A stretch of 64,000 bases of DNA from Burkholderia contaminans (GTDB lineage: Bacteria > Pseudomonadota > Gammaproteobacteria > Burkholderiales > Burkholderiaceae): assembly GCF_029633825.1 (NCBI RefSeq), contig NZ_CP090644.1, positions 62,001 to 126,000 on the forward strand, written 5' to 3'. A program made the translations under genes and the position numbers. A model generated the notes under the pieces. The model made no database searches. It was not told the origin of the DNA and saw only the letters and a list, made by a program, of their open reading frames with translations. The first letter of the stretch is position 1, and each line of letters starts with the position of its first letter. Positions 32,382 through 41,683 of the stretch are shown here, one piece after another.

Positions 32382-33658
32382 ATATCCGCGCTCTCATGTT
32401 CGCCGCGCGTGCGTTCACCCTCGTCGGCAGTGTAATGACCGTCACCCTGCTCGCCGCGCCGGTAGCGTATGCCGCGCCCACCTGCCAACGCACTGGTTCA
32501 ACCTGCATCGAGCCGGCCGGCACACGCATCATCAACGGGATTCCGCTCTACCAGGATTGCTGGAACTACCAGGATACCTACGAATGCCAAGCCGCTTCCA
32601 CCGTTAACGACTGCGCGCCATTGCAGCAGCAAGGCTGCGGCCTAGTGAACCAGCAGTGTGTGTCATACAACGACGCGGTGCAGGGAAGCTGCGACACGAT
32701 GCAGTACACGTACCAGTGTCTCGATACTCCGGCGCACACGACGACCGTCACCCAATGCACGAACACGATGTGCGCACCGGGTGCCGGATGCTTCTCGTCA
32801 AGTAGTGGTGCGGACGGCGCGCTCGGCAAGGTCGTAGCAGGGCTGGAAACCGGGCGCGAAGCCGGCGCCTACGGTGTCGGTGGCGGTAACGTGAACATTT
32901 TCAAAGGCTACGACAGCAGCTGCTCGATCAAGGTGCTGGGCGGCCTCGAGATCAAGAGCTGCTGCACCAGCAACGGCGGCGGTGCCGCTTACTCGAACAA
33001 CGCGATCGGAAGCGCCGCGGTCAGCGCTGGACTGTCGGTTGGCGGAACGGCGGCGAAGCAGGGCATCGCGTTAGGGTCGAAGTATGTCTTTGACCAGCTG
33101 TACGAAACGGTCGATAGCTCGATCGTGAACTCTGGTCTCTTGCAGATGGGCGCATGGGCGGACAGGGCGTTGTCTACCTCCGGAACCTTTGGTGCCTACG
33201 GCTTTAGTTTTTCGTTCTCCCTCACCAATGGTGTTCAGCTTGCCGATTTCAATCCGTACGTATTCGCGGCCGAGATCGCTGCGCAGCTGATCCAGATGTG
33301 GCTCGCCTGTTCCCCTGACGAGCAGGTGCTCAGTCTGAAGCGTGGCCAGAACCTCTGTGTCCAGTACAACCAGGGCTGCTCCAAGCGCGTGCTCGGCGTT
33401 TGCGTCGAGGAAAAGAAGAGCTACTGCTGTTTCAATTCGTTGATCGCGAAGCTCGTCAACCAGCAGGGCAAGGCGCAACTCGGCATCCCGTTCGCAGGCT
33501 GCGGTGGCTTCACGGCCGACCAGCTGCAGCGTATCGATTTTTCGAGTATCGACTTTACCGAGTTCGTCAATTCGATCCAGTCCAAAGCCGTCGACGAGGA
33601 CGCGATTCTGCAGCGCGTGCGGCAATCGATCGGAAGCGGCAAAGGGGTATCCCAATGA
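32378..33658 (+). CDS. TraN, C-terminal half as a separate secreted protein
   Basis: The 426-residue protein begins with its own signal peptide (FTLVGSVMTVTLLAAPVAYA) and continues with cysteine-rich segments characteristic of the TraN C-terminal half: CQRTGSTCIEPAGTRIINGI, DCWNYQDTYECQ, CAPLQQQGCGLVNQQCVSYN, and later LKRGQNLCVQYNQGCSKRVL and SYCCFNSLIAKLVNQQGKAQ. These last boxes are conserved in TraN. Translation is coupled to the first half. Both halves would meet at the outer membrane. Confidence 0.8.
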   Translation: MNIRALMFAARAFTLVGSVMTVTLLAAPVAYAAPTCQRTGSTCIEPAGTRIINGIPLYQDCWNYQDTYECQAASTVNDCAPLQQQGCGLVNQQCVSYNDAVQGSCDTMQYTYQCLDTPAHTTTVTQCTNTMCAPGAGCFSSSSGADGALGKVVAGLETGREAGAYGVGGGNVNIFKGYDSSCSIKVLGGLEIKSCCTSNGGGAAYSNNAIGSAAVSAGLSVGGTAAKQGIALGSKYVFDQLYETVDSSIVNSGLLQMGAWADRALSTSGTFGAYGFSFSFSLTNGVQLADFNPYVFAAEIAAQLIQMWLACSPDEQVLSLKRGQNLCVQYNQGCSKRVLGVCVEEKKSYCCFNSLIAKLVNQQGKAQLGIPFAGCGGFTADQLQRIDFSSIDFTEFVNSIQSKAVDEDAILQRVRQSIGSGKGVSQ

Positions 33659-34047
33659 AGCGCCTCGTCTCCGCAGCGTTTACTACTGCGATTTTTGCGC
33701 TGCCGGCCGCCGCCTTCGCCGGCAGCTACGACGACTTCAGTGCAGTTCTCATCGACGCGATTGATCACGGGTCAGCGTTTGGCGCGCTGCGTGGACCCGT
33801 TGCGGGTTCACTCGTCACCAAGCTGCACGCCAACGGTCCGGTCTACGTCACGGCTCGCTCGATCGGCGACTTGCCGCGGCCTGGCTGCAAGCGTCTGGAT
33901 GTGCTGTTCGACGTCCGCGGCATCCAGACCGAGGCGGGCGAAACCAGCGGGCGTCTGGACGTGAAGATGAACTACTGCCGCGATCGAATTCCGCCGATTG
34001 GCTTGGCGCCGGCGGCGCCGGCGCAACCTGCAGGAGATACACCGTGA
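33655..34047 (+). CDS. Small secreted protein after traN
   Basis: The 130-residue product has a signal peptide (AFTTAIFALPAAAFAG) and a mature part with SYDDFSAVLIDAIDHGSAFG, GPVYVTARSIGDLPRPGCKR and GRLDVKMNYCRD. Two cysteines may form a disulfide. It overlaps the traN C-terminal gene by 4 bases. I do not recognise a family; a periplasmic role in the transfer apparatus is inferred from position. Confidence 0.65.
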   Translation: MKRLVSAAFTTAIFALPAAAFAGSYDDFSAVLIDAIDHGSAFGALRGPVAGSLVTKLHANGPVYVTARSIGDLPRPGCKRLDVLFDVRGIQTEAGETSGRLDVKMNYCRDRIPPIGLAPAAPAQPAGDTP

Positions 34048-34105
34048 CGCGGGGCCGCCCACTGGTTGCAGATTTCAAAACCCTCACTACCCAGGAGCGT
34101 TGATC

Positions 34106-34606
34106 ATGTCCATCGAAAGCCTGTTTCCCCCTTCGCGTGTCCGCTCGAACTGGCGCTATGCGCTACTCGCCAGCCTGCCCTGCTACGTGCGGCGATTCCT
34201 CTTCGCTTTCGTCATTGTGCCGGCGGCCGTCCCCGTCGTCGCGCTCGCAATACTGAATCATGGGTCTTTCACGGGTATGGCAACGACCGTGCTCGAACAG
34301 GCGGCTGGAAGCGGTACGAATCCGGACACGATCCGACTGCGGACATGCACCGATACGGCGGCTCGCCACGCGCCGTCGGCCGCCATTTGTATGCACTGGC
34401 GCACTGACGACGTGCCGATCACGACGCTCGCCCCTCAGGTTGGTCACGGCTTGTTCGTCGCGTGGCTCGTTGCTGTCGTCGTCATGCTTGCGACGGATCT
34501 CGGCGTTTCCCCGCCCTCGCCTATCGGACTGCGCAGACGTCTCGACTCGATCGGACGGCCGCGTGCCGAACTTAGTCGTGCAATCCGCGAAGGAGAGGTG
34601 AAGTGA
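34106..34606 (+). CDS. Membrane protein of the tra operon
   Basis: From ATG 34106, eight bases behind AGGAG, the 166-residue protein has two membrane segments (FLFAFVIVPAAVPVVALAIL and GHGLFVAWLVAVVVMLATDL) with a periplasmic loop containing two cysteines. It resembles in layout the poorly conserved small membrane proteins found at this place in F-type operons. No family is recognised. Confidence 0.65.
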   Translation: MSIESLFPPSRVRSNWRYALLASLPCYVRRFLFAFVIVPAAVPVVALAILNHGSFTGMATTVLEQAAGSGTNPDTIRLRTCTDTAARHAPSAAICMHWRTDDVPITTLAPQVGHGLFVAWLVAVVVMLATDLGVSPPSPIGLRRRLDSIGRPRAELSRAIREGEVK

Positions 34607-34797
34607 GACTGCAGATTACGATCACCAGTATGCGCGCCGCGCCGGCGCCCGACTTGCCGAGCCATCTCTTTGCTGGTGCCGCCAGTGACCGCGCGACCTT
34701 CCGGGTAACGCACGGCGCCGCGCCGTCGCGCGAAGCCATTTCCGTGTTGCTCGAGGACGCCGGCTTTGAAGTCGACGCGCAGCGGAGCCGGCCATGA
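34603..34797 (+). CDS. Small hypothetical protein
   Basis: The GTG at 34603, seven bases behind GAGAGG, overlaps the previous stop (GTGA) and the frame ends overlapping the traF start (ATGA). The 64-residue product looks soluble (LPSHLFAGAASDRATFRVTH, SREAISVLLEDAGFEVDAQ). Coupling on both sides supports expression. Function unknown. Confidence 0.6.
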   Translation: MRLQITITSMRAAPAPDLPSHLFAGAASDRATFRVTHGAAPSREAISVLLEDAGFEVDAQRSRP

Positions 34798-35603
34798 GCG
34801 CATTCCGTGGATTCCGGCTCGCGGTAGCGGTCCTGCTTCCTGCAGCGCTGCTGGTGCCGCCGTTTGCGGACGCAGACGGGTTGGACTACAAGTCCGCCTG
34901 GAGCTGCGACGGGCAAGAGAAATTCAACTGGTACTGCGATGACGACAAGCCCGCGGCGCCCGCGGGTGCGAGCGCGGCCAAACCGGTCGATTCCGACGAC
35001 TTCGATCAGATCAAGTCGGCCGACGAGATGCGCGAGGCACTGAAGCACCGACTCGACGTCGCAAACATGGACCCGACGCCCGAGCACATCAAGGAGTACA
35101 TCAAGCTTTGGGAGTACGTCCAGCAAAAGAGCGCTGTCTTCGCCGATCAATGGCGCCGAGTCGTATGGCAGAACCCGAGCCTCGATTACTCGCTCAAGCG
35201 TCCGACCAACAACGTCGCTGTCCATACCTATGACCGGACCCGGGATTCCGACCAGGACGGGCAACTGCGTGCACTCGCGCAGAAGCACGGCCTGATTTTC
35301 TTCTTCCGCTCGGACTGCCCGTACTGCCATGCGATGGCCCCGACGATTGTGCTGCTCGCGCAGCGCTATGGCATCGACGTGCTGCCGGTCTCTCTGGACG
35401 GTCGGGGTATTGGCGAGTTTCCGAACCCGACGCCTGACCACGGTCAGGCGTCGGTCTGGGGTGTGCAGCAGGTGCCCGCCCTCTTCATTGCGTCCAAAGA
35501 GACCGGCGACCACGCAATGATCGGCTCGGGAACGATGTCCCTCCAGGACATCATCGACCGCATTTTCGTTCTCACTGCCTCGCAGCCCGGGGAGCTTTTC
35601 TGA
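34794..35603 (+). CDS. traF: Conjugation protein TraF (F type) with thioredoxin CPYC
   Basis: The 269-residue protein has a signal peptide, the WSCDGQEKFNWYCDD segment, a helical region and a thioredoxin fold with FFFRSDCPYCHAMAPTIVLL near residue 172 and VWGVQQVPALFIAS with the cis-proline. F plasmid TraF lacks an active CXXC, so this version may be redox-active like many other homologues. It ends one base into traH. Confidence 0.93.
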   Translation: MSAFRGFRLAVAVLLPAALLVPPFADADGLDYKSAWSCDGQEKFNWYCDDDKPAAPAGASAAKPVDSDDFDQIKSADEMREALKHRLDVANMDPTPEHIKEYIKLWEYVQQKSAVFADQWRRVVWQNPSLDYSLKRPTNNVAVHTYDRTRDSDQDGQLRALAQKHGLIFFFRSDCPYCHAMAPTIVLLAQRYGIDVLPVSLDGRGIGEFPNPTPDHGQASVWGVQQVPALFIASKETGDHAMIGSGTMSLQDIIDRIFVLTASQPGELF

Positions 35604-37048
35604 TGAAACCGACACGCTGGTTTGCCGTACTGACGGCTGCAGTGGTTGCCATCGCTCCGGTGTGTGCGCAGGCGATGTCGATGCAGCAGGTCTTCGACTC
35701 AATCAACGCCATGGGCAACGTATCGAGCCCTCGGGCGTTGCAGGGCGAGACGATGGATATGTACAGCGGCGGCAGTGTGTTCATGCGCACGCCACACAAG
35801 ACTTACCAGCTCGCGAGCGTCACCGCCCCGGAATGGGGTGCGGGTTGCGGCGGGATTGACCTGTTTGCCGGCGGGTTCAGCTTCATCAATAAGGAGCAGT
35901 TTGTTGCGCTGCTGCGCAACATCGGCTCGAACGCCTTGGGCTACGCATTCAAGCTTGCCCTGCAGAACCTCTGCCCGACCTGCGACAACGTCATGCAGTC
36001 GTTGCAGACCATCGCCCGCGACGTCAACCGGATGAACATCGACTCGTGCCAGGCCGCTGAGGGCATCGTCAATGCGGTGACGCCTGTTGCATGGAAAAAA
36101 GAGCAGGCGAACCTGGCCGACACGCTCGGGCCATTCACGAACCTGTATTCGGATATGACGGATGCCTGGACAAATACCGGAAACAGCTCGGCGCAAGCGG
36201 CGCAGACGATCAATACGGCCACTGCATCGGATTCCAATCTCGCGGCCAAGCAGCCGTACGGCAATGTGACGTGGCAGGCGCTGCAGCAGCTGCCGGACCT
36301 GAGCACGTCGGATCGCGAATTCCTCATGTCGCTGGTGGGGACGGTCATTTTTCCCGACCCGTCGGATTCGGGCGGCACGGAGGTGAATCCTGTATTCCTG
36401 CCGCGAATCGGCAGCCTCACGGTGCAGGAGTTGGTCGGTAACGATCCTGCTGCGAACAGTGGCACCACGATTCAGGTGTACGTGTGTGACGAGACGACGA
36501 AGTGCCTGAATCCGTCAGTTCAGGAAATTGGATACACCCCCTTCCGTACGCTCGTACAGCAAAAGCTGCAGGTAATCACGGATGCGATCGCATCGCGCTC
36601 CGCGATCCCGAACCCGGCGGACACGTTTCGGTTCCTGAGCATGACGGACCTGCCGGTCTACAAAATGATCGCGGTCGGCACGCGTCTGAACAATTCGTCT
36701 CTGGCTGACCAGTTGTTGAGTACCTACCAGTCGCTGATCGCTGCCAAGTACGCCGAAGCGTATATCCACGGATCCGCTGAAGATCTTCGCCGGGCAATCG
36801 CGCGTTACGGCACCGTGAAATCCAGCACGTCGCTGCTCGACGAGGCCACGAAGCTCAATACCAACATTGACACGGTCGAATCGGAAGCACGCAGCGCAGT
36901 GATGCAAGCCTTCAGCCAGACGTCGAACGCGTGGCAACTGGTCGAGCAACTCCAATCGATCGAGCGCGCCGTGCACGCGAATGTGTCGTCCTCGCTTCGG
37001 AACTCGTTGGCCTTTGGCCAGACGTTGAACGGCGGGGGGACTCAATGA
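35603..37048 (+). CDS. traH: Conjugation protein TraH
   Basis: The 481-residue protein has a signal peptide ending near AQA, then MSMQQVFDSINAMGNVSSPR and GGSVFMRTPHKTYQLASVTA, then GCGGIDLFAGGFSFINKEQF, the strongest TraH signature, and CPTCDNVMQSLQTIARDVN. TraH interacts with TraF, TraW, TraU and TrbI in pilus assembly. It overlaps traG by 4 bases. Confidence 0.95.
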   Translation: MKPTRWFAVLTAAVVAIAPVCAQAMSMQQVFDSINAMGNVSSPRALQGETMDMYSGGSVFMRTPHKTYQLASVTAPEWGAGCGGIDLFAGGFSFINKEQFVALLRNIGSNALGYAFKLALQNLCPTCDNVMQSLQTIARDVNRMNIDSCQAAEGIVNAVTPVAWKKEQANLADTLGPFTNLYSDMTDAWTNTGNSSAQAAQTINTATASDSNLAAKQPYGNVTWQALQQLPDLSTSDREFLMSLVGTVIFPDPSDSGGTEVNPVFLPRIGSLTVQELVGNDPAANSGTTIQVYVCDETTKCLNPSVQEIGYTPFRTLVQQKLQVITDAIASRSAIPNPADTFRFLSMTDLPVYKMIAVGTRLNNSSLADQLLSTYQSLIAAKYAEAYIHGSAEDLRRAIARYGTVKSSTSLLDEATKLNTNIDTVESEARSAVMQAFSQTSNAWQLVEQLQSIERAVHANVSSSLRNSLAFGQTLNGGGTQ

Positions 37049-40000
37049 ACATGGAAATCGACACCTATGGGAACGTCGATACCTTGTACTACGTCATGCA
37101 GGGTATCGCGTCTTTCATGGGTAGCGGAACCTGGACAGGTCTCATCCGTTACACGTTGTTGAGCGGCGTCGTAATCTGGACGATCGTCGCGATCGGCCGG
37201 AAAGGCTATGAGATCTTCCGGTGGTTCGCCGCCGCGATGCTGATGACGCAGCTGCTGTTGCTACCGGTCGAGAACGTGTTCATCACGGACGTCAACAACG
37301 TGCAGCCGACTCGGGAGGTGGATCACGTCCCCGCCTATCTCGCCGCGGTTGCCCAGAGCTTCACGCTCATCTCTCGCGTGCTGACACAGTCGTACGAAAC
37401 GATCTTTTCGGTGCCGGATACGCTGACCCTGAAAAAGGGGGATGTGGGTTTCGGCATCTCCGTGCTGCAGAAGGTGAACAAGGCTGAAATCACCGATCCG
37501 GGGCTGCACGCTGACCTTATCCAGTTCTTCAAGGAGTGCACGGTCTACGACATCCAGGACGGCGCGATTGATCCGAAGACGATCATGAACGGCACCGACC
37601 CCTTCAATACCGTGTTCACGTCGACGAGCCCTGCCCGATATGTGACGACGAACACCCTCACCGCGAACCCTACGACGGACACCTGTTCCGCGACCGGCAC
37701 TTTGTTGCTGCTGCGCGTACAGGACGCTGAGCAAGCGGCCGAGCAGATGTATGGCAGCGAGATGTATCCGGAGATCGCCGACCCCTCCATGGCGAAGGCG
37801 GAATTCGTCAACGCGATTGGAGATTCGTACGGCTTCATCCTCCAGTCGTCGCAGAACGCGTCGTCGGCGCTACGACAGGCAATGTTCAACAACGTATGGC
37901 GCCAGGCGGGAGCGGAGCTGCCCGCGATGCTGAACGATCCGGCGCGCGTGGCCGAGGTCAATGCGTTGATGAGTTCTGCCCAGGCTGCAGTGGCGACGAA
38001 CGGCTCACTCGCCTCCATGGCGATTCTCGCCAAGAACACGCTGCCGACCGTTCGCAACTATGCCGAAGCGATCATCTATGCGGTTTTCCCGCTCATTCTG
38101 GTGCTCTGCCTGATCAGCGGCGCGGATGGGGCCAAACGAATCCTCGCGATGTACGCCAAGACGGTGGCATGGGTGTCTGTCTGGCCGATGCTCTTCGCGG
38201 TCATCAACGGGCTGTCGCTGATTCACCTGAGCCATGAGATGCGCTCGATGTCGCTGCAGGCCGGCGTGCCGTTCGGCATGGCGGCGAAGTTCGGACAGAC
38301 GTTGCTCGACGAGCAGGCGCTGCTTGGATACATGGTGATTATTACGCCTCCCCTTGCGTGGCTGTTGCTGAACTTCGCATCGGCCGGCGTTGTCGGTGCG
38401 TTCTCTCAACTGAGCGGCGCGTTGACCGGCTCTGCTCAACAGATCGGTGGTCAACAGGCGCAAGGCGACGAAAACATCGGCAACGTGCACATGGATTCGT
38501 CGTCGATCGATAACGCGTCGCGCAACGTGACCTCGGCGAACAAGTACGACAACACTGTGCAGTCGCGCACCGGGTCGATGAACGTCGATACCGGGACCGG
38601 CTCGGCCTTCACGAACTTTGCCAATGGCCTGATCGCTCGCACCGAGTTTCAGAACAGCCTCGGCGTTTCGGCCACGTCCCAGGACGCATTTGAGCGGTCG
38701 CTCGGCACCGACACCTCGACGGGTGTCGCGGCAAACCGCACGAATTCCACGTTCGCTGGGCGGGAGCAGCTTGCGTCCAGCACGAACAGTGTCTCGAGCA
38801 GCCAGGAGCGTGGAAGCTCACAGCGCCTGTCCGACGATTCCAGTTCGGGTACGCGGGCCTCGTCTAGCCAAACAGGTGAGCGGCGGACCGCACATGATCA
38901 GCAATATGCGATAGATCAGTCGCACTCCGTCGACGGTACAACTTCTGCAGGAGCCAAAGGTTCGATCATGCTTGGTGGCGGCTTTGCCAAGTCGTTTGGC
39001 GAGGATGGGGCGCCGTCCGGCAACGCCGGCGGTGGAGGCGGCGGCTCAGCCGGTGGTAGCGGGCGTGGGCCTTCCGGCAATGGTCGGCAAGGAAGCAGCA
39101 ATCCGGTCTCGAACTCGCCTCTTTTTAACCAAGCAGAAGAAGACAAACTCGCTCGTAAGGCCGAGTCACTTGGAAAATCGCCGAACGAAGTTCAAGCGAT
39201 TCGGGATGCGTATCGATTGAAGGTGCGGGCTGCGGATTATGCAAATGGCGGTGGCACGGGGAAAGGGCAGTCGAGTCTGAAGTTTGGTCTCGATGTTTCG
39301 GGCGAAGGTGGATATACGAAGTCTTGGCGGAATTCTGACGCACAAAAATTCGTCGATCAAAACAGTAGTTTGGCCGCCTACACCGAGAGCGATAACGTCT
39401 CTCACGAAGGCTCGCAGATGCACAATGACTCCACCGGAATGGAGTCCGGGCAGCACGTTCGCCGCGACCGGTCGGCGTCTCTGACGGACCAGGTTTCGTC
39501 CGGCTCTCGCGTTGCAGCGGATCTCACTCGCAGCGCAGACGTGCGCCAGCGCGGATCGACGCAAGTGGTTTCGCGCGTAGATACCTCGACCAACCTGATG
39601 ACGCCTGAGAACCTGCAGGCGGTCGCTGCGCGCAACGGTATCCGATACAGCCAGCTGATGACGTTGCCGTCCCCGCAGATCGCTCAGCTGGTCGCCCAAG
39701 ATGCAGCGATGCGCGACATCGTTTCGCGCAACTCGACGTTGCCGACCACGGCTCGTGATGGGTCTACTCTCCCTGCGAGCGGCATCGACGTCGTTCGCCA
39801 GGACCAACGCAACCAGTCCGGCGTTGGTGCAAGTGCCCCCGCGTCGTTCCAGCGTTTTGCAGGTGCGGTTGGACCAGTGGATACGACACCCCTGGATGTT
39901 GCGACGCCGATGCCCCAAATCGTGACCGACGCACAGCACCGTGTGGATGTTACGCAGCAACGGGTCGCGAGCGAGTCCGCCGCGCCGATCAAGCAGGTGC

Positions 40001-40986
40001 GTGACCACGTCGATCCGTCGGCCGACAACAAGCCGCTCATGACGCCCGAGCGGGCGCCGGGCCGCTTGCTTTCCTCTCCGCCCGCGGCGCCGTCAGCTTC
40101 CGATAGCAAGGGGCCCCTGTCGGCATGGGTGAACTCGATTCAGCCGAGCGGGCCGGCTGGAACAACGTCCACCTCGGCACCAATTGAAAACTTCCTACAT
40201 CCGCGAACTACGGGAAATGGCCCGACTCTTGAAGCCGCTCGAGCGACGGAAACCGGCACGGGCTCGCCCGCGACTCAACCGCGTCTGTCCGAATCTGACT
40301 TCAGGATCGTGACTCTGCCGGCCGGCAATGATCACATGTCACATCGGCAGAGTGATCGTCGAGTGCCCGATGCTCCTGACGGGACATACAGCCGGCCGTC
40401 TCCGGAGCTACCCAGCCCTGATCAAGAAGCTGTAGCGCGGCCCGTCGGCTCGATACGGGGTCGCCGGGTGGTTGACGATGGAAGTCGGGGAAGTAGCTTG
40501 CCGACCGCATCAATGAAGCGTAGCGGCGGGGTCTCAGTCATGGCTCCTGGAACGACGGCTGGCAACCCTGGTTCACGAATCGACAACGTCAAACCAGCTA
40601 ACTCTGGTCAGGAGCAGGCTACGCCGGCGCCTATCGCGCCTGAACCAGCTGGCCGGAGAAGTTCGCCGTCCGGTGGCATCGGCCTCGCAAGCGTCGGGTC
40701 AGAAGTCGGTGGCGTCGACAGAAAGGTGCAGATCGGTCGCGCGCCAGGCGGGTCATCTGCTGCAGGGGATGCCTTGCCATCGACACCCTCGCAATACCTC
40801 GATGCCGCAACCGTCGGAGCCGACGCATCTGCTCCGCACGACGACTCGGCGGTAAGCGGCGCGGCCACTTCCCCGAGCGTTTTGGCTTCGGCGAGTCGAC
40901 TAGGACGCGGTTCTGCAGATGACGCACGTGGAGTCAAGTCGCTCCCGAGCGCGGGCGTTGCAAACGATGATCCCGACAACCAATGA
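37045..40986 (+). CDS. traG: Conjugation protein TraG (mating-pair stabilisation)
   Basis: From ATG 37045 the 1313-residue protein has an N-terminal membrane domain (segments such as YTLLSGVVIWTIVAIG, FPLILVLCLISGADGAKRIL, VSVWPMLFAVINGLSLIHLS, LAWLLLNFASAGVVGAF) up to about residue 470, then a very long Ser/Gly-rich, low-complexity C-terminal domain. F TraG uses its N-terminal part for pilus assembly and its C-terminal part for mating-pair stabilisation and entry exclusion through TraS. It is the last gene of the tra operon. Confidence 0.93.
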   Translation: MNMEIDTYGNVDTLYYVMQGIASFMGSGTWTGLIRYTLLSGVVIWTIVAIGRKGYEIFRWFAAAMLMTQLLLLPVENVFITDVNNVQPTREVDHVPAYLAAVAQSFTLISRVLTQSYETIFSVPDTLTLKKGDVGFGISVLQKVNKAEITDPGLHADLIQFFKECTVYDIQDGAIDPKTIMNGTDPFNTVFTSTSPARYVTTNTLTANPTTDTCSATGTLLLLRVQDAEQAAEQMYGSEMYPEIADPSMAKAEFVNAIGDSYGFILQSSQNASSALRQAMFNNVWRQAGAELPAMLNDPARVAEVNALMSSAQAAVATNGSLASMAILAKNTLPTVRNYAEAIIYAVFPLILVLCLISGADGAKRILAMYAKTVAWVSVWPMLFAVINGLSLIHLSHEMRSMSLQAGVPFGMAAKFGQTLLDEQALLGYMVIITPPLAWLLLNFASAGVVGAFSQLSGALTGSAQQIGGQQAQGDENIGNVHMDSSSIDNASRNVTSANKYDNTVQSRTGSMNVDTGTGSAFTNFANGLIARTEFQNSLGVSATSQDAFERSLGTDTSTGVAANRTNSTFAGREQLASSTNSVSSSQERGSSQRLSDDSSSGTRASSSQTGERRTAHDQQYAIDQSHSVDGTTSAGAKGSIMLGGGFAKSFGEDGAPSGNAGGGGGGSAGGSGRGPSGNGRQGSSNPVSNSPLFNQAEEDKLARKAESLGKSPNEVQAIRDAYRLKVRAADYANGGGTGKGQSSLKFGLDVSGEGGYTKSWRNSDAQKFVDQNSSLAAYTESDNVSHEGSQMHNDSTGMESGQHVRRDRSASLTDQVSSGSRVAADLTRSADVRQRGSTQVVSRVDTSTNLMTPENLQAVAARNGIRYSQLMTLPSPQIAQLVAQDAAMRDIVSRNSTLPTTARDGSTLPASGIDVVRQDQRNQSGVGASAPASFQRFAGAVGPVDTTPLDVATPMPQIVTDAQHRVDVTQQRVASESAAPIKQVRDHVDPSADNKPLMTPERAPGRLLSSPPAAPSASDSKGPLSAWVNSIQPSGPAGTTSTSAPIENFLHPRTTGNGPTLEAARATETGTGSPATQPRLSESDFRIVTLPAGNDHMSHRQSDRRVPDAPDGTYSRPSPELPSPDQEAVARPVGSIRGRRVVDDGSRGSSLPTASMKRSGGVSVMAPGTTAGNPGSRIDNVKPANSGQEQATPAPIAPEPAGRRSSPSGGIGLASVGSEVGGVDRKVQIGRAPGGSSAAGDALPSTPSQYLDAATVGADASAPHDDSAVSGAATSPSVLASASRLGRGSADDARGVKSLPSAGVANDDPDNQ

Positions 40987-41006
40987 AAAAGGGGCCTTGC
41001 GGCCCC
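40986..41006 (-). terminator. Intrinsic terminator of the minus-strand gene
   Basis: GGGGCC-TTGC-GGCCCC at 40991-41006 forms a strong stem; read on the minus strand it is followed by five T. It ends transcription of the gene at 41024-41416 and begins right at the traG stop codon, so it separates the two convergent units. Confidence 0.8.
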
Positions 41007-41023
41007 GGACGGTAATTCCCCAA

Positions 41024-41416
41024 TCAATGACGCCAATCGCTATGACTCATCTGATTTCTTTGGTCTCTCCAAAACCAATCGTTCGAGAGGTCGCTGCTTG
41101 CATTGTTGCTCGAACGAGCGGTGTTCCAGCCGTCATCATAGTGCGCGCCGGTCATGATGAGATGGCCCAGCTTGACTGCAACGCCCAATTGGGCGAACAC
41201 GCCGAAGATGCAGGAAAAGAGAGCGCCAAAAGCCAAAATGGTAAAGGGCAGCTGCATTACCGTAATCACGATGGCCGCAACCAGGAGCGTGGTCAGATAG
41301 CCCCACATGATTTTCCGGTAAATCAATCGGCCACTGCGCGAGGCGATAAACGATGTGAAAACCGAGAAAATCGCTGCTGCCATTATCGCCATGAAATTCG
41401 CAAGCACATAGTCCAT
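41024..41416 (-). CDS. Small membrane protein convergent to traG, entry-exclusion candidate
   Basis: From ATG 41416, 130 residues with three hydrophobic segments (NFMAIMAAAIFSVFTSFIAS, WGYLTTLLVAAIVITVMQL, TILAFGALFSCIFGVFAQLG) and a polar Asn/Ser/Trp-rich tail. In F the gene after traG is traS, an inner-membrane entry-exclusion protein that senses donor TraG. Position and membrane topology fit such a role, but I see no sequence signature and the orientation is opposite to F. Confidence 0.65.
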   Translation of the reverse strand: MDYVLANFMAIMAAAIFSVFTSFIASRSGRLIYRKIMWGYLTTLLVAAIVITVMQLPFTILAFGALFSCIFGVFAQLGVAVKLGHLIMTGAHYDDGWNTARSSNNASSDLSNDWFWRDQRNQMSHSDWRH

Positions 41417-41545
41417 GATGAGCGCCCCCGTACGCAATTAGTATCGACGTTACGCCTGATTTCTCGTACTGGCAAGTTAATCCTTGATGACGTAATTCGT
41501 CGTGGTGTCAATTCATTTGCGTCTTTAATTAGCGCGATCTCGACG

Positions 41546-41683
41546 GTGAGTCGAGTGCGTCTGGTCGCGCTCACGTTTTCTGCCCTGCTTCTTGCTGCTT
41601 GCGCCTCGGTGCACAGCTACGACGCCTGCGCCCGCTCCTATTCAGCGGATGGCCACGCCTCCCACGTCGGGAGGTCGGCATGA
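41546..41683 (+). CDS. Small lipoprotein, possible entry-exclusion protein
   Basis: The 45-residue frame from GTG 41546 (or 41555) has a textbook lipoprotein signal, LVALTFSALLLAACASVHSY, with Cys after LLAA. It overlaps the PLD gene's ATG by 4 bases. Small lipoproteins such as TrbK of RP4 and Eex of IncN plasmids confer entry exclusion, and this location beside traG supports that guess. Confidence 0.55.
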   Translation: MSRVRLVALTFSALLLAACASVHSYDACARSYSADGHASHVGRSA

